DNA of 64,000 nt from assembly GCA_036320915.1 (NCBI GenBank), contig JAXBDG010000009.1, positions 1,488,001 to 1,552,000 of the forward strand. Reading direction: 5' to 3'. Source of the stretch: Linnemannia elongata (Eukaryota; Mortierellomycota; Mortierellomycetes; Mortierellales; Mortierellaceae). Each line of letters opens with the position of its first letter. The first letter of the stretch is position 1. The notes beneath the pieces are model-generated. The model had not been told where the DNA came from. It worked only from the letters and a program-made list of their open reading frames with translations, and did not search any database. Made by a program: the position numbers and the translations under genes. Positions 23,459 through 34,800 of the stretch are shown here, one piece after another.

Positions 23459-23482
23459 TTTAGGGACAAAATTGTCCCTAAA
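23459..23482. repeat. Perfect inverted repeat (hairpin)
   Basis: Left arm TTTAGGGACAA, loop AA, right arm TTGTCCCTAAA: 11 paired bases. It sits in non-coding, AT-rich sequence. It may be part of a small repetitive element, but its ends are not visible. Confidence 0.75.
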
Positions 23483-24341
23483 ACCATCGAAGGGATAACG
23501 TCCAAATCTTGTTCCAGGCGATCGATTTCTGGACGAAGTTAAGAAACGGAGGATTTCGCGCCTTGAGGAGATTTCTGCGTCCAGATTTACTATTTTTTTT
23601 TTGTGGTGGTGGGGGTCTCTCGAGAGCAACAATACTTTCTGCGATATTGAATGCTGGTTGGTTCATTTATGTCATTTCCGATCTATGGCTGCAATATAGA
23701 AGACGAGCTCAAAGAAAAGTAACAAGTATGGCTGTGGATGATTATCAATTGTTTCTTGAGAGTGTCATGCAAGAAAGAAATAAAAAAAAAGCAACAAAAG
23801 AAAAAGACAAAGAAAAAAAGTAAAGACGAACACTGTGGATTTGAAGATGAAAAGCAGGACAGAAAAATCGTGAGCAACTCTTGCTTTCATTTTCCAGCTT
23901 CTAATGACCCGATTCAACATGTTGAAGACTTGATCTACGCAGATCGACCCACATCGCCAACCTTCTTAAGCCTCGCCTTGGTCTTCATGATCTCGATAGT
24001 TAAGCGCCACTCGCTATTTAGATCGAACAGATAAATCTCTTCTGCCGCAAAATATCGAAGCAGGCAAACGGAAAGTATTACTACAAAAAATGCGGAGAAT
24101 GAGACCTACATGATCCCTCCGCTCTTCGCTTTCGTTCGGAAGGCTTCTGTTTTATTATTCCTGGAAATCCACTCACTTGCCTTTGCTCTTATTCATCTCT
24201 TTCTTTCTGGGATGACAAACAAAACAAAGGATACCTCAGCATTGACTGTTCAGGCTTTTTTTCGTAGCTCCTCTACCAAATCTTTATTTTTTATTTGCGT
24301 GGAACATAATGACAAAAAGAAAAAGTAGGGTCGTAACTTTC

Positions 24342-26315
24342 TTACAAACAAGAAACACCTCGAACTACCAACGACCGCAACCCAGGTAACCCCTCCCGGA
24401 ACATCTCTACACAGTCTTCATTCTTGCCGGGAGGCTCCCTGGGGTATAAGAAAAACAGCGAAGTCCCATTATCGAGGCTGGCCCCATACTCGAGCTGTTT
24501 CAAGTGTGGAAACTCGGAGATGATGCGGAGACAGACCTTTGTCGAGTGAGCGTTGAATTCCTCTGTTTCTGCTGCGCTTAGCTGCGGGGTGTGTGGTTGG
24601 AGGTAATAGTTATGGATGCTATAGGGGTTTGTCGGAGGAAAGAATGGTGCGAAGACCGGTAAGTCTGGAGCGGGAGGCTGTGGCGGTGGTCGCGCAAAAA
24701 GGTGGTGGTGGAAAGGGGCGGGGGGCTCAAACCGTGCTAAGGTGGTGAGTTGGGATGTTTGCGCAGCTAGGATGCAGGGAGGGGCCGAGGGGTATTGTAG
24801 CCATGGCGGGACTTGCCCAAGCTGCGGTTGTTGTTGCGGTTGTTGTTGCGGTTGTTGTGGTTGCATTGGCATGGGCATGGGCGTGGGCAGCTCGAATTGT
24901 GCCATGGTTGCCATATGTCCTTCTTGAGTCGTGAAAGAATTATTAAGTCCGAGCCATGGTGGCGGCTGTGGTGACTGCAAAATCTGTGCACGATCACCGC
25001 AAGCAATCAATGCGAAGGAGACAAGGCTGTGGCCGCAGGTAAACTGTGTTGAAAGGAATTCGGTAGCGGTGACTGCGGCATCGGAGACCTCAAACGCGCG
25101 GAGGTTTGGATAGAGGGCTAAAACGTTGCAGAGTCCATTGGAGGGTGTGAAGGTGCCTGTCCCCATAAAACGGAACTCTTCGAGTCTTAACCAGAAGAGT
25201 GGGTCGATCATTGGAATGACGATGCGTCCAAAGCTGCCATTGGAAAAACCTGTGATAGTCAGGGCAGTCAATGAGGCGGAGCAGCTGTTGAGTAGGATCG
25301 CCAGGAGGACGTTATTGGCTTCGGTGGTAGGTGCGTTGAGTTTGAGGCTGCGGAGGCTGAAGAATTTGGACGAGGACAGGGCAGTGACTTCCTTGACAAG
25401 AATGCCAAACATTTCCATATCGAGAATTAAGACCAAGGACTGGAGATCAGGGCACCGACGCAGGACTTGAATGATCCAAAGCTGTAAAGTACAGTCATTG
25501 AAGTTCCAAGCCTTGTCAGTGGTGATATTAAAGTGTCGGATCTTTGTGGGTACACCGACAACGGCCGGGTATTCAGCTTTGAGCATCTGCTGGTCGGCAC
25601 GAAGTACGTACGTGGCTCGTTGTCCACAAGTAGCCGACAGGGAAAGGATATGTGGGCAGTGATCCAGCATCATCTCGAGGGTGTTGACTTCAGTCATCGA
25701 TTCCAGATAGACCTCTTCCAGGTGTTCACATTTTGCCAAAGCATGGATGATACGTTCGGTCCCCATGTCGCAGCTGTCGAGATTGATGCGGACAGACTTC
25801 AGACCTGGATTCCTATTGATGAGGGTGATCCATGTGGAGATGATGAGCTCGCGATCTTCGAAGCGTCCACAGAGCCTACCCCAGGCCTTCTGCTCTCTCG
25901 TGTCTGCAATCACGGTTCCGAACATCGCCGGGCTTGAGAAGCAAGGATGGAGGACAACATGGGTCAAGTTGACGGCATGGTCTCCCAAGTAAGCCAGCGC
26001 ACGGATGTTGGAACTCGTAATAGAACGAACCAAGTGACCGTACTTGTGGACCATGCCGCCTCCGTACCCGGGGTCATCATCACTGCTGGCAAGATGCGCG
26101 TTCTTGGTGGACCGTTGAGCACGATAGGGGGGGACATCGAATTTGGTTGAGTATAGGTCAAAGTCGTAGACAACGACGGTATGGTAGAGAAGCGGGGTGA
26201 AAGAGTCGAACCAGGAGCGACAGACGCGGATGCAGGTTGTCAAATCGTGTCGGTCGAGATGGTGGCCGATGAGAGAGACTAGTTCTGGGATCTTGAGGAG
26301 TCGATTGTTTGTCAT
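24342..26315 (-). CDS. F-box / leucine-rich-like protein, intronless
   Basis: Probable SCF ubiquitin-ligase substrate receptor of the expanded fungal F-box type; 657 residues in one exon. The F-box is at the N-terminus (residues about 6-48): IPELVSLIGHHLDRHDLTTC then VCRSWFDSFTPLLYHTVVV, matching 'iPEl...I...L...DL...vcVcr.W'. The middle has irregular leucine-rich segments such as CPDLQSLVLILDMEMFG and SLRSLKLNAPTTEANN. A Pro/Gln-rich insertion (MPMQPQQPQQQPQQQPQ, about residues 480-500) and a Pro-rich stretch interrupt it before a last leucine-rich part (FPHLKQLEYG, LPGLRSLVVRG). It lies among decayed sequence with no conserved neighbours, which fits a fast-evolving family. The substrate is unknown. 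Confidence 0.85.
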   Translation of the reverse strand: MTNNRLLKIPELVSLIGHHLDRHDLTTCIRVCRSWFDSFTPLLYHTVVVYDFDLYSTKFDVPPYRAQRSTKNAHLASSDDDPGYGGGMVHKYGHLVRSITSSNIRALAYLGDHAVNLTHVVLHPCFSSPAMFGTVIADTREQKAWGRLCGRFEDRELIISTWITLINRNPGLKSVRINLDSCDMGTERIIHALAKCEHLEEVYLESMTEVNTLEMMLDHCPHILSLSATCGQRATYVLRADQQMLKAEYPAVVGVPTKIRHFNITTDKAWNFNDCTLQLWIIQVLRRCPDLQSLVLILDMEMFGILVKEVTALSSSKFFSLRSLKLNAPTTEANNVLLAILLNSCSASLTALTITGFSNGSFGRIVIPMIDPLFWLRLEEFRFMGTGTFTPSNGLCNVLALYPNLRAFEVSDAAVTATEFLSTQFTCGHSLVSFALIACGDRAQILQSPQPPPWLGLNNSFTTQEGHMATMAQFELPTPMPMPMQPQQPQQQPQQQPQLGQVPPWLQYPSAPPCILAAQTSQLTTLARFEPPAPFHHHLFARPPPQPPAPDLPVFAPFFPPTNPYSIHNYYLQPHTPQLSAAETEEFNAHSTKVCLRIISEFPHLKQLEYGASLDNGTSLFFLYPREPPGKNEDCVEMFREGLPGLRSLVVRGVSCL

Positions 26316-26431
26316 TGAAGGTCAGAAGGAAGGGAATGAAAGGATGAAAGTTGCTTTTGCTGTTGGAGGAATGAGCAGAGAAGAGGGCCTGTGTTATGGG
26401 CTTGTGAAAATGATTGATACGAAATGGCGCA

Positions 26432-26523
26432 GCGGTGCGATCTTGCACAATTGGCGAGTAAAGTGGGCTGTGCGGTGCGATCTTGTACGATTGGCGAGTG
26501 GAGGGCTGTGCGGTGCTGCGATG
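26432..26523. repeat. Tandem repeat, about 40-bp unit, in the F-box gene upstream region
   Basis: Two near-identical units, 26432-26471 and 26472-26509, both starting GCGGTGCGATCTTG, then a partial third unit. They lie 120-210 bp upstream of the F-box start codon. Confidence 0.85.
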
Positions 26524-26648
26524 TTGAGGCACGGGTTTCTTTTTGTTTACACTTTTTTATTAAAGAAAAAGTGCACCATATGGATGGGGTAGCCATCGGA
26601 GCAGCCCTTCCAAATCCACTCCTTGACAGTGGTGTTCGGCGAGGAGGG

Positions 26649-26972
26649 CTACTTTCCAATCTTTGCCCAGCGGGGCACAGTGACAGAGGCCAGTGCTCCA
26701 GGTGGGTTCTTGGTGAGCTGCACATCGTGCGTTTGTCCAGCATGTGCCACTGCGGCAATCACCGTTCGATCGTTTATGGGCTGCCAGGTTACAGAGGGAT
26801 CGAGGGCTGCTGCAGGAACAAAGACGAGCTCGCTCACGAGCCTTCCGACAGCACTTTGGAAGAGGTCGAGCCCCGATACGTTGACTAGTGGAATATAACC
26901 AAAGAGGCTGTAGCGCATCTCAGCAGTACCATCGGTCAGACGATCGAATCCGATCACTGGTAAACCGAACAA
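26649..26972 (-). pseudogene. Truncated DUF6544-like gene fragment
   Basis: A 107-codon frame encoding GFDRLTDGTAEMRYSLFGYI, PLVNVSG, SAVGRLVSELVFVPAAALDP and VTWQPINDRTVIAAVAHAG. This pattern (gxgemr..lfG..P.v...G.....aaGRL..E....P.al......W) resembles the DUF6544 family, which I know mainly from bacteria and some fungi. The N-terminal third and the C-terminal part of the usual domain are missing: the frame hits TAG at 26649-26651, and upstream there is no credible exon. It may be a broken gene or an exon of a gene I cannot rebuild. The function of the family is unknown. Confidence 0.5.
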
Positions 26973-27560
26973 AGATGTCTTCTCAGCCTAAAGGTGACCC
27001 TGGAGAGGAGCCAAAACCAGCACGGCGGTGAAAGGACACCTACATATGAGCTTGCTGGTGCCGTGCTGGACTAATCCACTGTTGTGCAAAGCGGAGTTCC
27101 GGGCGTATGCCGTAAGAACGGGTGATGTATATATAAACAAACCCATTTTAATCAACAGAAATGTTTGGACCAGGAGCTCGCCCGAGAAAGACGAGCTCAC
27201 AAGAACAATGACGATCAACCGTACAGTGTCGATCATTGGGCTCTTGAGTCACGAAATCTTCGAATCCATTTCTTGCTTCCCGGAGACCTTGAAGCATACT
27301 TTAACAATTGGTCGAACTGTGCCAGTCGACTCTAATTCCTGTTCACATGGACGAGGGTTACCCATTAAAGAACGCTTTAAGACTGCCGGGCCATTTCAAG
27401 ATCGGATCATATGCTGCTACGATCCCCGATCAACTTATTCTTCCAAGTTGCATCTTGTTTACGAGGTGGCAACAGCATTTGTACTCGTTACGAGCTGGCG
27501 TCCCCACAGCTAATGCAATCTTAATCCCTTACTTTTTCGAGAGTGATTATGAGTAATGGT

Positions 27561-28619
27561 TTATTTCGCGCTCTTTAAATCCTGCAAGGCCTCGAGTATC
27601 TTCAAGTTAACCTGTTGCCTTCTTTCAAAATTGTATCTCCAAGGTTTCTGTTCGAGTCCATCCGTCTCATCAAAAAGATCTTCCATCCTCCTGTGCCACT
27701 CAGCCTCCGTTTCCATAATCCTCGTGATCGCATCGGAATCGGCTACCAACCTTTGAAGTCGGTCTTCGTAAACTACATCTATGTTTGGTGTGGTCGTTGT
27801 AGAAAATGTGTGGCTGGTTTCTGCCGTGGCAGAAGAACGAGTAGGCGCAGTGAAAGGCCTGGAGGAGCACTGTCTGAAGACGCTGATGTGTAGGATGTGG
27901 AGGAAAGATGACGACGATAGCGATGAAGAAGACGATGAAGCCACCAGCCAAGGCTGGCTCAAAGATCCTCCTTGAGATTCCTTCCGATCGAACGTGGTAT
28001 GTGGACGTTTCCCGTACAGCTATATTGCCAACTTGCGTATTTCCTCTGCTTTAGAGTGCCTATGAACTTGCTCCTCCTAGCTCTCGCTGAGTTGCGATTT
28101 TAAACGATCGACTCTCTCCTTGAAGGCATCTGCTGCAGCAACGACGCGCCTCAGTCGTTCCATGTGCGCTGAAGGAGGCGGCGATATTTATGATCCTATC
28201 TTAAGCACAGTTTTGTGTTGATGAACGAGCTGTTGATGTGCACACCAGCGCTTCCTACATGCTCCTTCGCATAGACTCATGTAAAGGGGAGGGTGTCCTT
28301 TCGCCTTTCAGATAGCTAACAACAAAGCTCCACGCCTCCTGCTTTTTTCGATACTGGGCGTCGTAAGGTGTATACTGCCCGATAGCTGATAGTAGCTCGA
28401 TATCTTCTTGGCTGCCATCTGTAAATCCGCGAAACGGTGTCTTGCGGGCAAGTCTTGGTTCATCGTCATCATTGACTCGTTGGTCGTTACGACTGTCGCC
28501 GTCGGATCGTTCGATTGTCGAGATCCTGAGTCCCGATTCCCACATTCATCATTGGTAGTTTCCCTCAACCGACTGGAGTCAGTTAGAGAAAAGATATCAG
28601 AAGAGAAAGAAGAAGACAT
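27561..28619 (-). pseudogene. Decayed SANT/Myb-like plus coiled-coil gene
   Basis: Read on the minus strand, four open pieces in shifting frames resemble one protein. Piece 1 (from ATG at 28617-28619) starts MSSSFSSDIFSLTD. Piece 2, in another frame (28545-28255), has SQEDIELLSAIGQYTPYDAQ and WSFVVSYLKG, resembling a SANT/Myb-like helix bundle, and ends at TAG. One base further the frame continues as RKRWCAHQQLVHQHK. Piece 3 (about 28160) reads MERLRRVVAAADAFKERVDR with in-frame TAGs after SES and LAI. Piece 4 (to 27561) has a Ser-rich linker and a charged coiled-coil-like end (RIMETEAEWHRRMEDLFDE). At least one frameshift and two stops break it, and the last piece lacks an ATG. The architecture, DNA-binding-like domain then low-complexity then coiled coil, is an inference. 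Confidence 0.5.
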
Positions 28620-28824
28620 GGTGTGGTGGAGAGGGCTGAATAGGTAGAGTCGTGGCGTGAATTGATATTTTATTGAGAAGAGAGGTGAAGGGAGTTACAG
28701 AGAGGAAACAGGGCTTGTGACTGCCTCTCACGAAAGCTGCCACCAAGCAGTTTTCCTTGCAAAGGAACTGGAAAATTCAACACTCTGTTATTATTCTTTT
28801 CTTAACGACGTTCGCCATTCCATC

Positions 28825-31734
28825 ATGACTGCAGCAGAAAACAACTACCCGGAGAGTGTATCAAGGATATGTGGCGAGCTCCATAACTTGTCGACACAGA
28901 TGCTCGAGCTGCGTAGGACACAGGCAGGATTTCCAACTCCAGCTGCAGCAGCATCATCAGGGGCAAGCGACGACACTTTGATGGATGTCGATCAGGATGA
29001 GGTATTCTTTCACAACAAGCTCGCATATACCACAGCTTAAGAGGAACAACCTACACGCACGCGTTCACCATCTTTTTATTATCCAACGGTGAGGGGCAGG
29101 AAAAGAACGCTAAACGACATTTCAACCTTGGTGTATTCTTTTGTTACCACAAACAATCAAAATAATAGAAGGCAGCGTTTGTTTTTGACCCAACACTTCA
29201 GAAGAAACTGCACGAAGGCGTTGTGGAAGGACACCGCAACCTGGCTCTCCTCAAGAACTTGAACCGACAGATCCACCAACAGGGACGTAACCTCAGGAAT
29301 GAGCTGACAGAGCAGAAACTGAGCGTTGGTAAAGTTGATCTGGGCTTTCAGAACATCAAATATCAGCGCAAATATCTCATGAACGAGATCGCACGCTGTC
29401 ATGACATGGAGTAAGCATGGCGCAATATTTTGAAAGTCTTTGTTGCGAATTGTGCGTAAAACGAACAGACAGAATATTGAACTTGTTTGTGTTCCTTTTA
29501 TCCCCCATAGGACGTTTTACCAGGATGTGCCGTTGGTGACAATGGATGAATTCAGGAATATGGCACCAGAGAGTCTCACAAACACGACGAACGACCATCA
29601 ACTCATGCTGAATCGACTCCAGTTTGAACTTGAGGAGCGGAAGCGATATGATGCAGAGAAGAGGCGACTCTTGGCGGTCAAGGTTCAGCTGACTAAGGCC
29701 AACAAGGCTCGCAAGGCCCAGCTTAACAAGGTTGAGACGCAACTGGAAGCTTATATCCAATCCAGCCAATCCCTTCAGGATCTTTTCCAGGAGCCCGTTG
29801 AGCCTATTCGCTCGCATCACGATATTCTTAATGTCGACGGATCAGGATCGGCTTCTAACAACGGCGAGGCTAACGGTGTCAACAAAACGGGAGGGGCACT
29901 GGGAATACCCGGTGGCGTGGCGTCACCCATGGTGAGCTCGCCAGCTCATTCTCAGCAGGAGGCGGTCGCGGTCGATGTCGAGTTAGTGGCGCCATTGCGT
30001 GTCGGAACAACAGAGTTATTGAAGAGAAACGATGTCGCCCAACTGTTGCCTCAACCGCTCTATGTGCTCTTCCGTCAGGCTTGTGCATTCTCTGCTACAT
30101 TTGGAGATGAGGTTCGTGCCGAGATTCAGGGAGATATTGCGGCGGCCCAAGTGGAGGCAAGAGTTCTTGCGACAGCGCAACAGACTGCCTCGTTACCCAA
30201 GAACAACAACCAGAATGGCATGGCTCGCGCAGGAGCTGTTGCAGGGGCTTTCAATGCTGATTCACCCATGATGCAGAAGGATGGTCAGGGAGAGGATGAA
30301 GATGTGCGCGAGAAGGAGCGGAGAGGATCTGAGTCTGAAGTTCAAAACCAATACGAGAGGTTCCCCTTGGACGTTATCATCAAGATCAAGAAGGACGGTA
30401 CGTGTTTTTTTTTGTTTTTTTGTTTCCGAGCATCTTTTCTGTTCACAAGAGTATTTATTAACTGTTGTTTTATGTGATGATTAGCATTGGTCTCTTCGCA
30501 CACGATTGCACACCTTCGGTTCGGATACCTCATGCGTCTTGGGATTGTGGTGGTCGCGGTGGACTCTGCTCCTGGTATTTTGAAACTGGACCCTTCGCTT
30601 CTTTTGCAAGAGCTATTCCCCAAAGACTATGGTGAGATCTGTCCCAACCCCGAGGCAGCCTTCTTGGGCCTGACGGCTTTTGATACTCTGGTCTCTGGCG
30701 ATGGAGGCGTTGGCGAGCAAGGATCCGATCTGCAGCTGGATGTCAAGAAGTCAGGAGGATATGCCTACCGTTGGGCACAGGAGCTTTGCGGCCTCGAGTT
30801 TCTGGGACCTCTTTCACAAGGATGGGGACCTGTTTCTGGCACAGAGCTAGAGAACTTGGCGGTGGATGATATGGCGTCGTTCTCTCAGGCTGTGCTTTCT
30901 GGACATGGAAACAGGAGAGCATTCTTGAGCCAGGTGATCCGCATGATTCGGAACCGTCGTAGGGCGTGGAAGTCGCTTGAGAGACAATTGGAGGACCTTG
31001 AAAGGGGTGTAATCCCCAGCCTGAAGGGTAGAGCATTGGAGTTCGCTCTAGGTATGGCTCAACCCGTGAGTAATGCTCGGCACAAGGTCACGATCTCCAA
31101 ATGGCAAACGACAGATGGTGCTTCTTCCAAGGGATCGACTATGTACAAGGTGCAGCTGGTCATGCCAGACCCTTTGATATCCTCCACCAGAAGCACTGTT
31201 ACGGCCAAGGTGATTGTTGTTGAGGCTAATGTCGAGATTGCGCTTTCTTATGTCGAGCGTGTACCAAAGTGGGAGTTAAAGCCTGGTCCTGGGTTCCCGA
31301 GTACTATGAGGACGACGAGCAGCAGTATTGGTGGCTCCAACGGTGGTGGCGAGGATAAGGAGTCGGGAGCTATGTTGGTCGATGATGGAGGGATCGCCTC
31401 TAATGCTGCCTCTCCAGCTCCCCCCAAAGGAAGCCAAGAAGACGAGGTCAAAGACCGGTCACCGTTCCTGGATTCCTTGATGGTATTTTTCAATCAATCG
31501 CGCCTCTTTTTCAGGGCACAATTTGTTCTACCTTTTGCATATGTCAAAATAGCAACATGATTTACTAACGTATCGATCGATTCTCCGCTTTCTTGAATAT
31601 AGTACACTGTGAACAATGAGCTTCCAGCAGCATTGTACGGAGCAGACCCTGGCGAGAGGAACATGCTGCTCTCTGTGCAGTTGACGCGAATTGTAACCGA
31701 CCTGTCGACTGTTCTCGAGACTGTCTCTTACTAA
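28825..31734 (+). CDS. THOC5: THO complex subunit 5
   Basis: Subunit of the THO/TREX complex, which couples transcription to mRNA export in the nucleus. Exons are 28825-29001, 29169-29410, 29511-30397, 30485-31482 and 31603-31734, 811 residues. Family-specific parts: the N-terminal coiled coil with NLNRQIHQQGRNLRNEL, KYQRKYLMNEIARCHDME and TFYQDVPLVTMDEF (cf. the 'i.lv...ef' block), the second coiled coil LNRLQFELEERKRYDAEKRR, the LPQPLYVLFRQACAF block, and further on YERFPLDVIIKIK and HLRFGYLMRLGIV. The middle holds a low-complexity Ala/Gly/Asn stretch, and exon 4 a Ser/Gly-rich insert (SSSIGGSNGGGEDKES). The start is the first ATG in frame; the reading frame is open for 36 codons upstream of it, so an earlier non-ATG or spliced start cannot be excluded. 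Convergent with the OSH3-like gene, 163 bp apart. Confidence 0.87.
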
Positions 31735-31897
31735 GCACAAGGATAGCGTGCCTTAAACCACACTCAATTAAAAACGTTTTTGATTTTTGTTGCGAATGGA
31801 AATAATGTAGGTGCTTTTTTTGTTTTAGTTATGTCAGATATAGAAAAAGGTCTATAGAAAGATATGGAATGAAGAGGAAAGTAGTAAAGGTAGGTGA

Positions 31898-34800
31898 TTA
31901 CCACAGGGCGATTTTCTCGTTCCATTGGCCAGTCTCACGGGCCTCCCAGTACCCACCCTTGTACCTCCAAGTCTGGCCCTCCGGGTCCTCAGTCTGAGGA
32001 TCGTCGGCCTTCTCAAACCAACGGACTTCCCACTGCTCACCACGAGACTCCATCGCCTTTCTCAGCTCACGCTGCTTCTGCTCCACCCTCAACTTTTCCT
32101 GATCCGCCTGCTCAACAAGTCCACGCTCGAACAGGCTTTGATCAGGCCTGAACCTCGTATCGGTCTTGGGAAGTTTAGCCTCCAACCCCTTGGTCAACTC
32201 ATTCAAATGTGTCGTAAACTCCGTGAACCCATAGTACTTTTCATGATTTGCCGGGGGAGCATTACACTTCCAAAGCCTCTCCAACTTGTTGGGCGCCACC
32301 TCCTCCATCAGCGATTCCGACCATCGCCCCTGCAAAGTCCGCTTCTTGGCTCCATTAGCCGTCATGACGTGTCCGGAGAGCTCATGTTTGGTGCCGGCAA
32401 AGAAAGAGGATTCCTTGAAGGTCAGGACACAGGTTTCGCGGGTGGTGTGGTTAATGATTTTCATGTCTCCTGTATGTTCGAGGTATTTGGTTCCGGCCAT
32501 GAGGTTTCGCATCCAGGTTGTTGGTTTTGAGATTGTGTAGTGGTCGTTGGTTTTGGGGAAGTTGATATGGATCGTTCCGTTTGGCATCAGTTCCTGTTGG
32601 GAGAGAAAGGGAGAGGATAGGGCGATGAAGAAAAAGTGGAGGAGAAATAAAAATGACAGTTAGATATTTGATATTGTGAAAAAAAAAAAAAAAAAAAACT
32701 GATAAATGATGGAAAAAGGAATTGGAAGTGGGAGAATGAGGAAAAAAAAAAACTTACCATTGACTTGCCCCAGAACTTGGTCTTGGCGCGAGAATCCATG
32801 GAGAAGGTCCAGTTGTGAACAGATTCGGCATGGCACTATCATAAGAAACGAAAAAAAAAAGATAATAGAAAAACAAGGGCTTATGGGTAAGTCATCGACG
32901 AAACATTCGTTAACGCGGATAACAAAGTGACGCAAAGAAAACGAATGAGCTGACTTACGGCCATGACGGGAGGGTAGTGGCTGACTTTCTCAGAGATGAA
33001 CTTGAACCCCTTCTCGGGACAGACGTATTCAAAGGTCTCTCCGTGAAGAGGGTTAAAGGGCTTGCGAGCCGCGCGCCACTGTGAGGTCGAGTACCCACTG
33101 ACAGCAAAGGCCGCAACATAGACCAACCGATCCAAACTGTCCGCGAGTCCAGCAGCTTTGTCCAGCAATTCGCTGTACTCCAGTTCCTCGCACAAACGCT
33201 GCAAAACGTTGATAGGCTCGTTCAATGAAACAGGCATGGCGACTGTCGACAGATCCTTGCCAACGTTCTTGCGGAGAATAGAAAGAAGTGAGATGTCTTC
33301 TCCCGAGACCGGTGCGGGAAGTGTTGTACGACGGACGATGGGTGTCTCATCGGCTTCCTCTTTGCTGTTGTCGTCCTGTTTTGGTGGTGCCTCTGCTACT
33401 TGTGTTTCCATGACGGGTTCTTCTGAAGATTCGTCGTCCTCGTCGCTCGAGCCGTCGTCCTGGTCGTCTGCCTGGTCATCGAATCCAGCGCCCTCGAGAT
33501 CCGAAAGATCGGCTGAAGACAGGTCAGCGGTCAGGATGGCATCGTCAGCGTCGTAAAAGATATCAGAACCAGTAATTGAGGATGTGAAGGAGTGGGTGCG
33601 GTCAGAGGTCATGGAAGTACGGGTATGGGCAATGTAGGCTTCTTCGACTGTGGCGTGTCTGGACAGGGTCGATTTGTCCGGGCCACGAGAGGAGGTGAAG
33701 GTGTCATTCTCTGACCACATCTGGCGGAACTGTTTCTCGTTCTTCTCCCACTTTTCCATCTCAGATCTCATCAACTCGAACGCCTTCTCCTTGTCCGACT
33801 TGAGCTTGTTGAAGGACGTCTGGAGACGGGCATGGATGCTCTCGACCGACGCGTTGGACGAGGCAACACTGTTGTCGCTCGTGGCTATTAGAGCATAAAG
33901 GAAAGTGTGATATGTTAGCTAGCTGATACGGTCCTACTTTCACTTATCGATTCAAAGACTGCAACAAGAGATTCCAGAAAACTTACTCCGCTGGAGAGAG
34001 GGGATGAACTTGTTGATCTTGAACTTGGTGTTGGGAGGGCTGTTGTTATCGACAGAAGACTGACGTTCACGCTGAGTAGGGCTGCGCTGGGAGGTACTGC
34101 TCGAGACAGGGCTACCACTCTCAGACTGAACACGGATCGAATCAAGTTGATCCTTGATCTCCAAGAACCCAGCATCCATGGCTGACATGAGCTCCTTGAG
34201 TTGGTCAAGGTCGTTACTGTTGCCGCTGCTGGAACCGACCCAGCTGTTGCGGAGGTAGGCCCGCTTTTGGGATGAATCGCGTTGAGTCATGCGGTGGATA
34301 GTATCCTGGGCGGCAGCACGCTGTTCCGCATTCTTAAAGGTCTTGATGGCTTTGGTCCAGTCGTTGTAGTCCTCAAGGGTCAAGGCCTTGAGATGGTAGA
34401 GCATGGTGCCAGAATCGATATGGATCATGTTGGACGCTTGGCTGACGGTGACGGTCGACAGAACCAGGTGGACTTTACCACGGCATGGGGTGTCAGGTGT
34501 CTTGTAGTACGACATGATACCATTGTCGATCTTGAACCAACGTTTGGCCCATCCTGTTTGTCAACATATGAATTTATTATTAGAGCACAGCCCATGATAA
34601 AACAACAGTCATATATCAATTACAAGAACAAGGATAATTTTCTTACCCTGCATACGCTTGCGCTTCTTCTTGAGCAGCCAGCCAGACATCTCTGAGGGCT
34701 GGGGAGCAACCTTGGGGCCACGCTCCTCGAGGGCGACAAAGAAAGTGAGGCGCTTGGAAGTGTGGATTGAGAAGGAGTTGTCTATTCATTTGTTCATTGT

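Larger units (their letters stand above)
20685..24341. other. 3.6 kb without an intact gene; low-complexity and decayed sequence
   Basis: No intact gene is supported. It includes a frameshifted coding remnant at about 20802-21130, a CT-rich tract (21300-21580), GA-rich sequence (21780-21930), an A/C-rich segment with unusual strand composition (about 22510-22860), and a short perfect hairpin at 23459-23482. Several weak open frames of 60-126 codons occur on both strands, but none has a recognisable motif. Confidence 0.55.
26316..27560. other. Region upstream of the F-box gene with a gene fragment and tandem repeats
   Basis: Holds the tandem repeat, the DUF6544-like fragment and, on the plus strand at about 27162-27556, two consecutive open frames (ending with residues ...AYFNNWSNCASRL and ...LIPYFFESDYE) that could be a frameshifted remnant. 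No intact gene. Confidence 0.5.
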
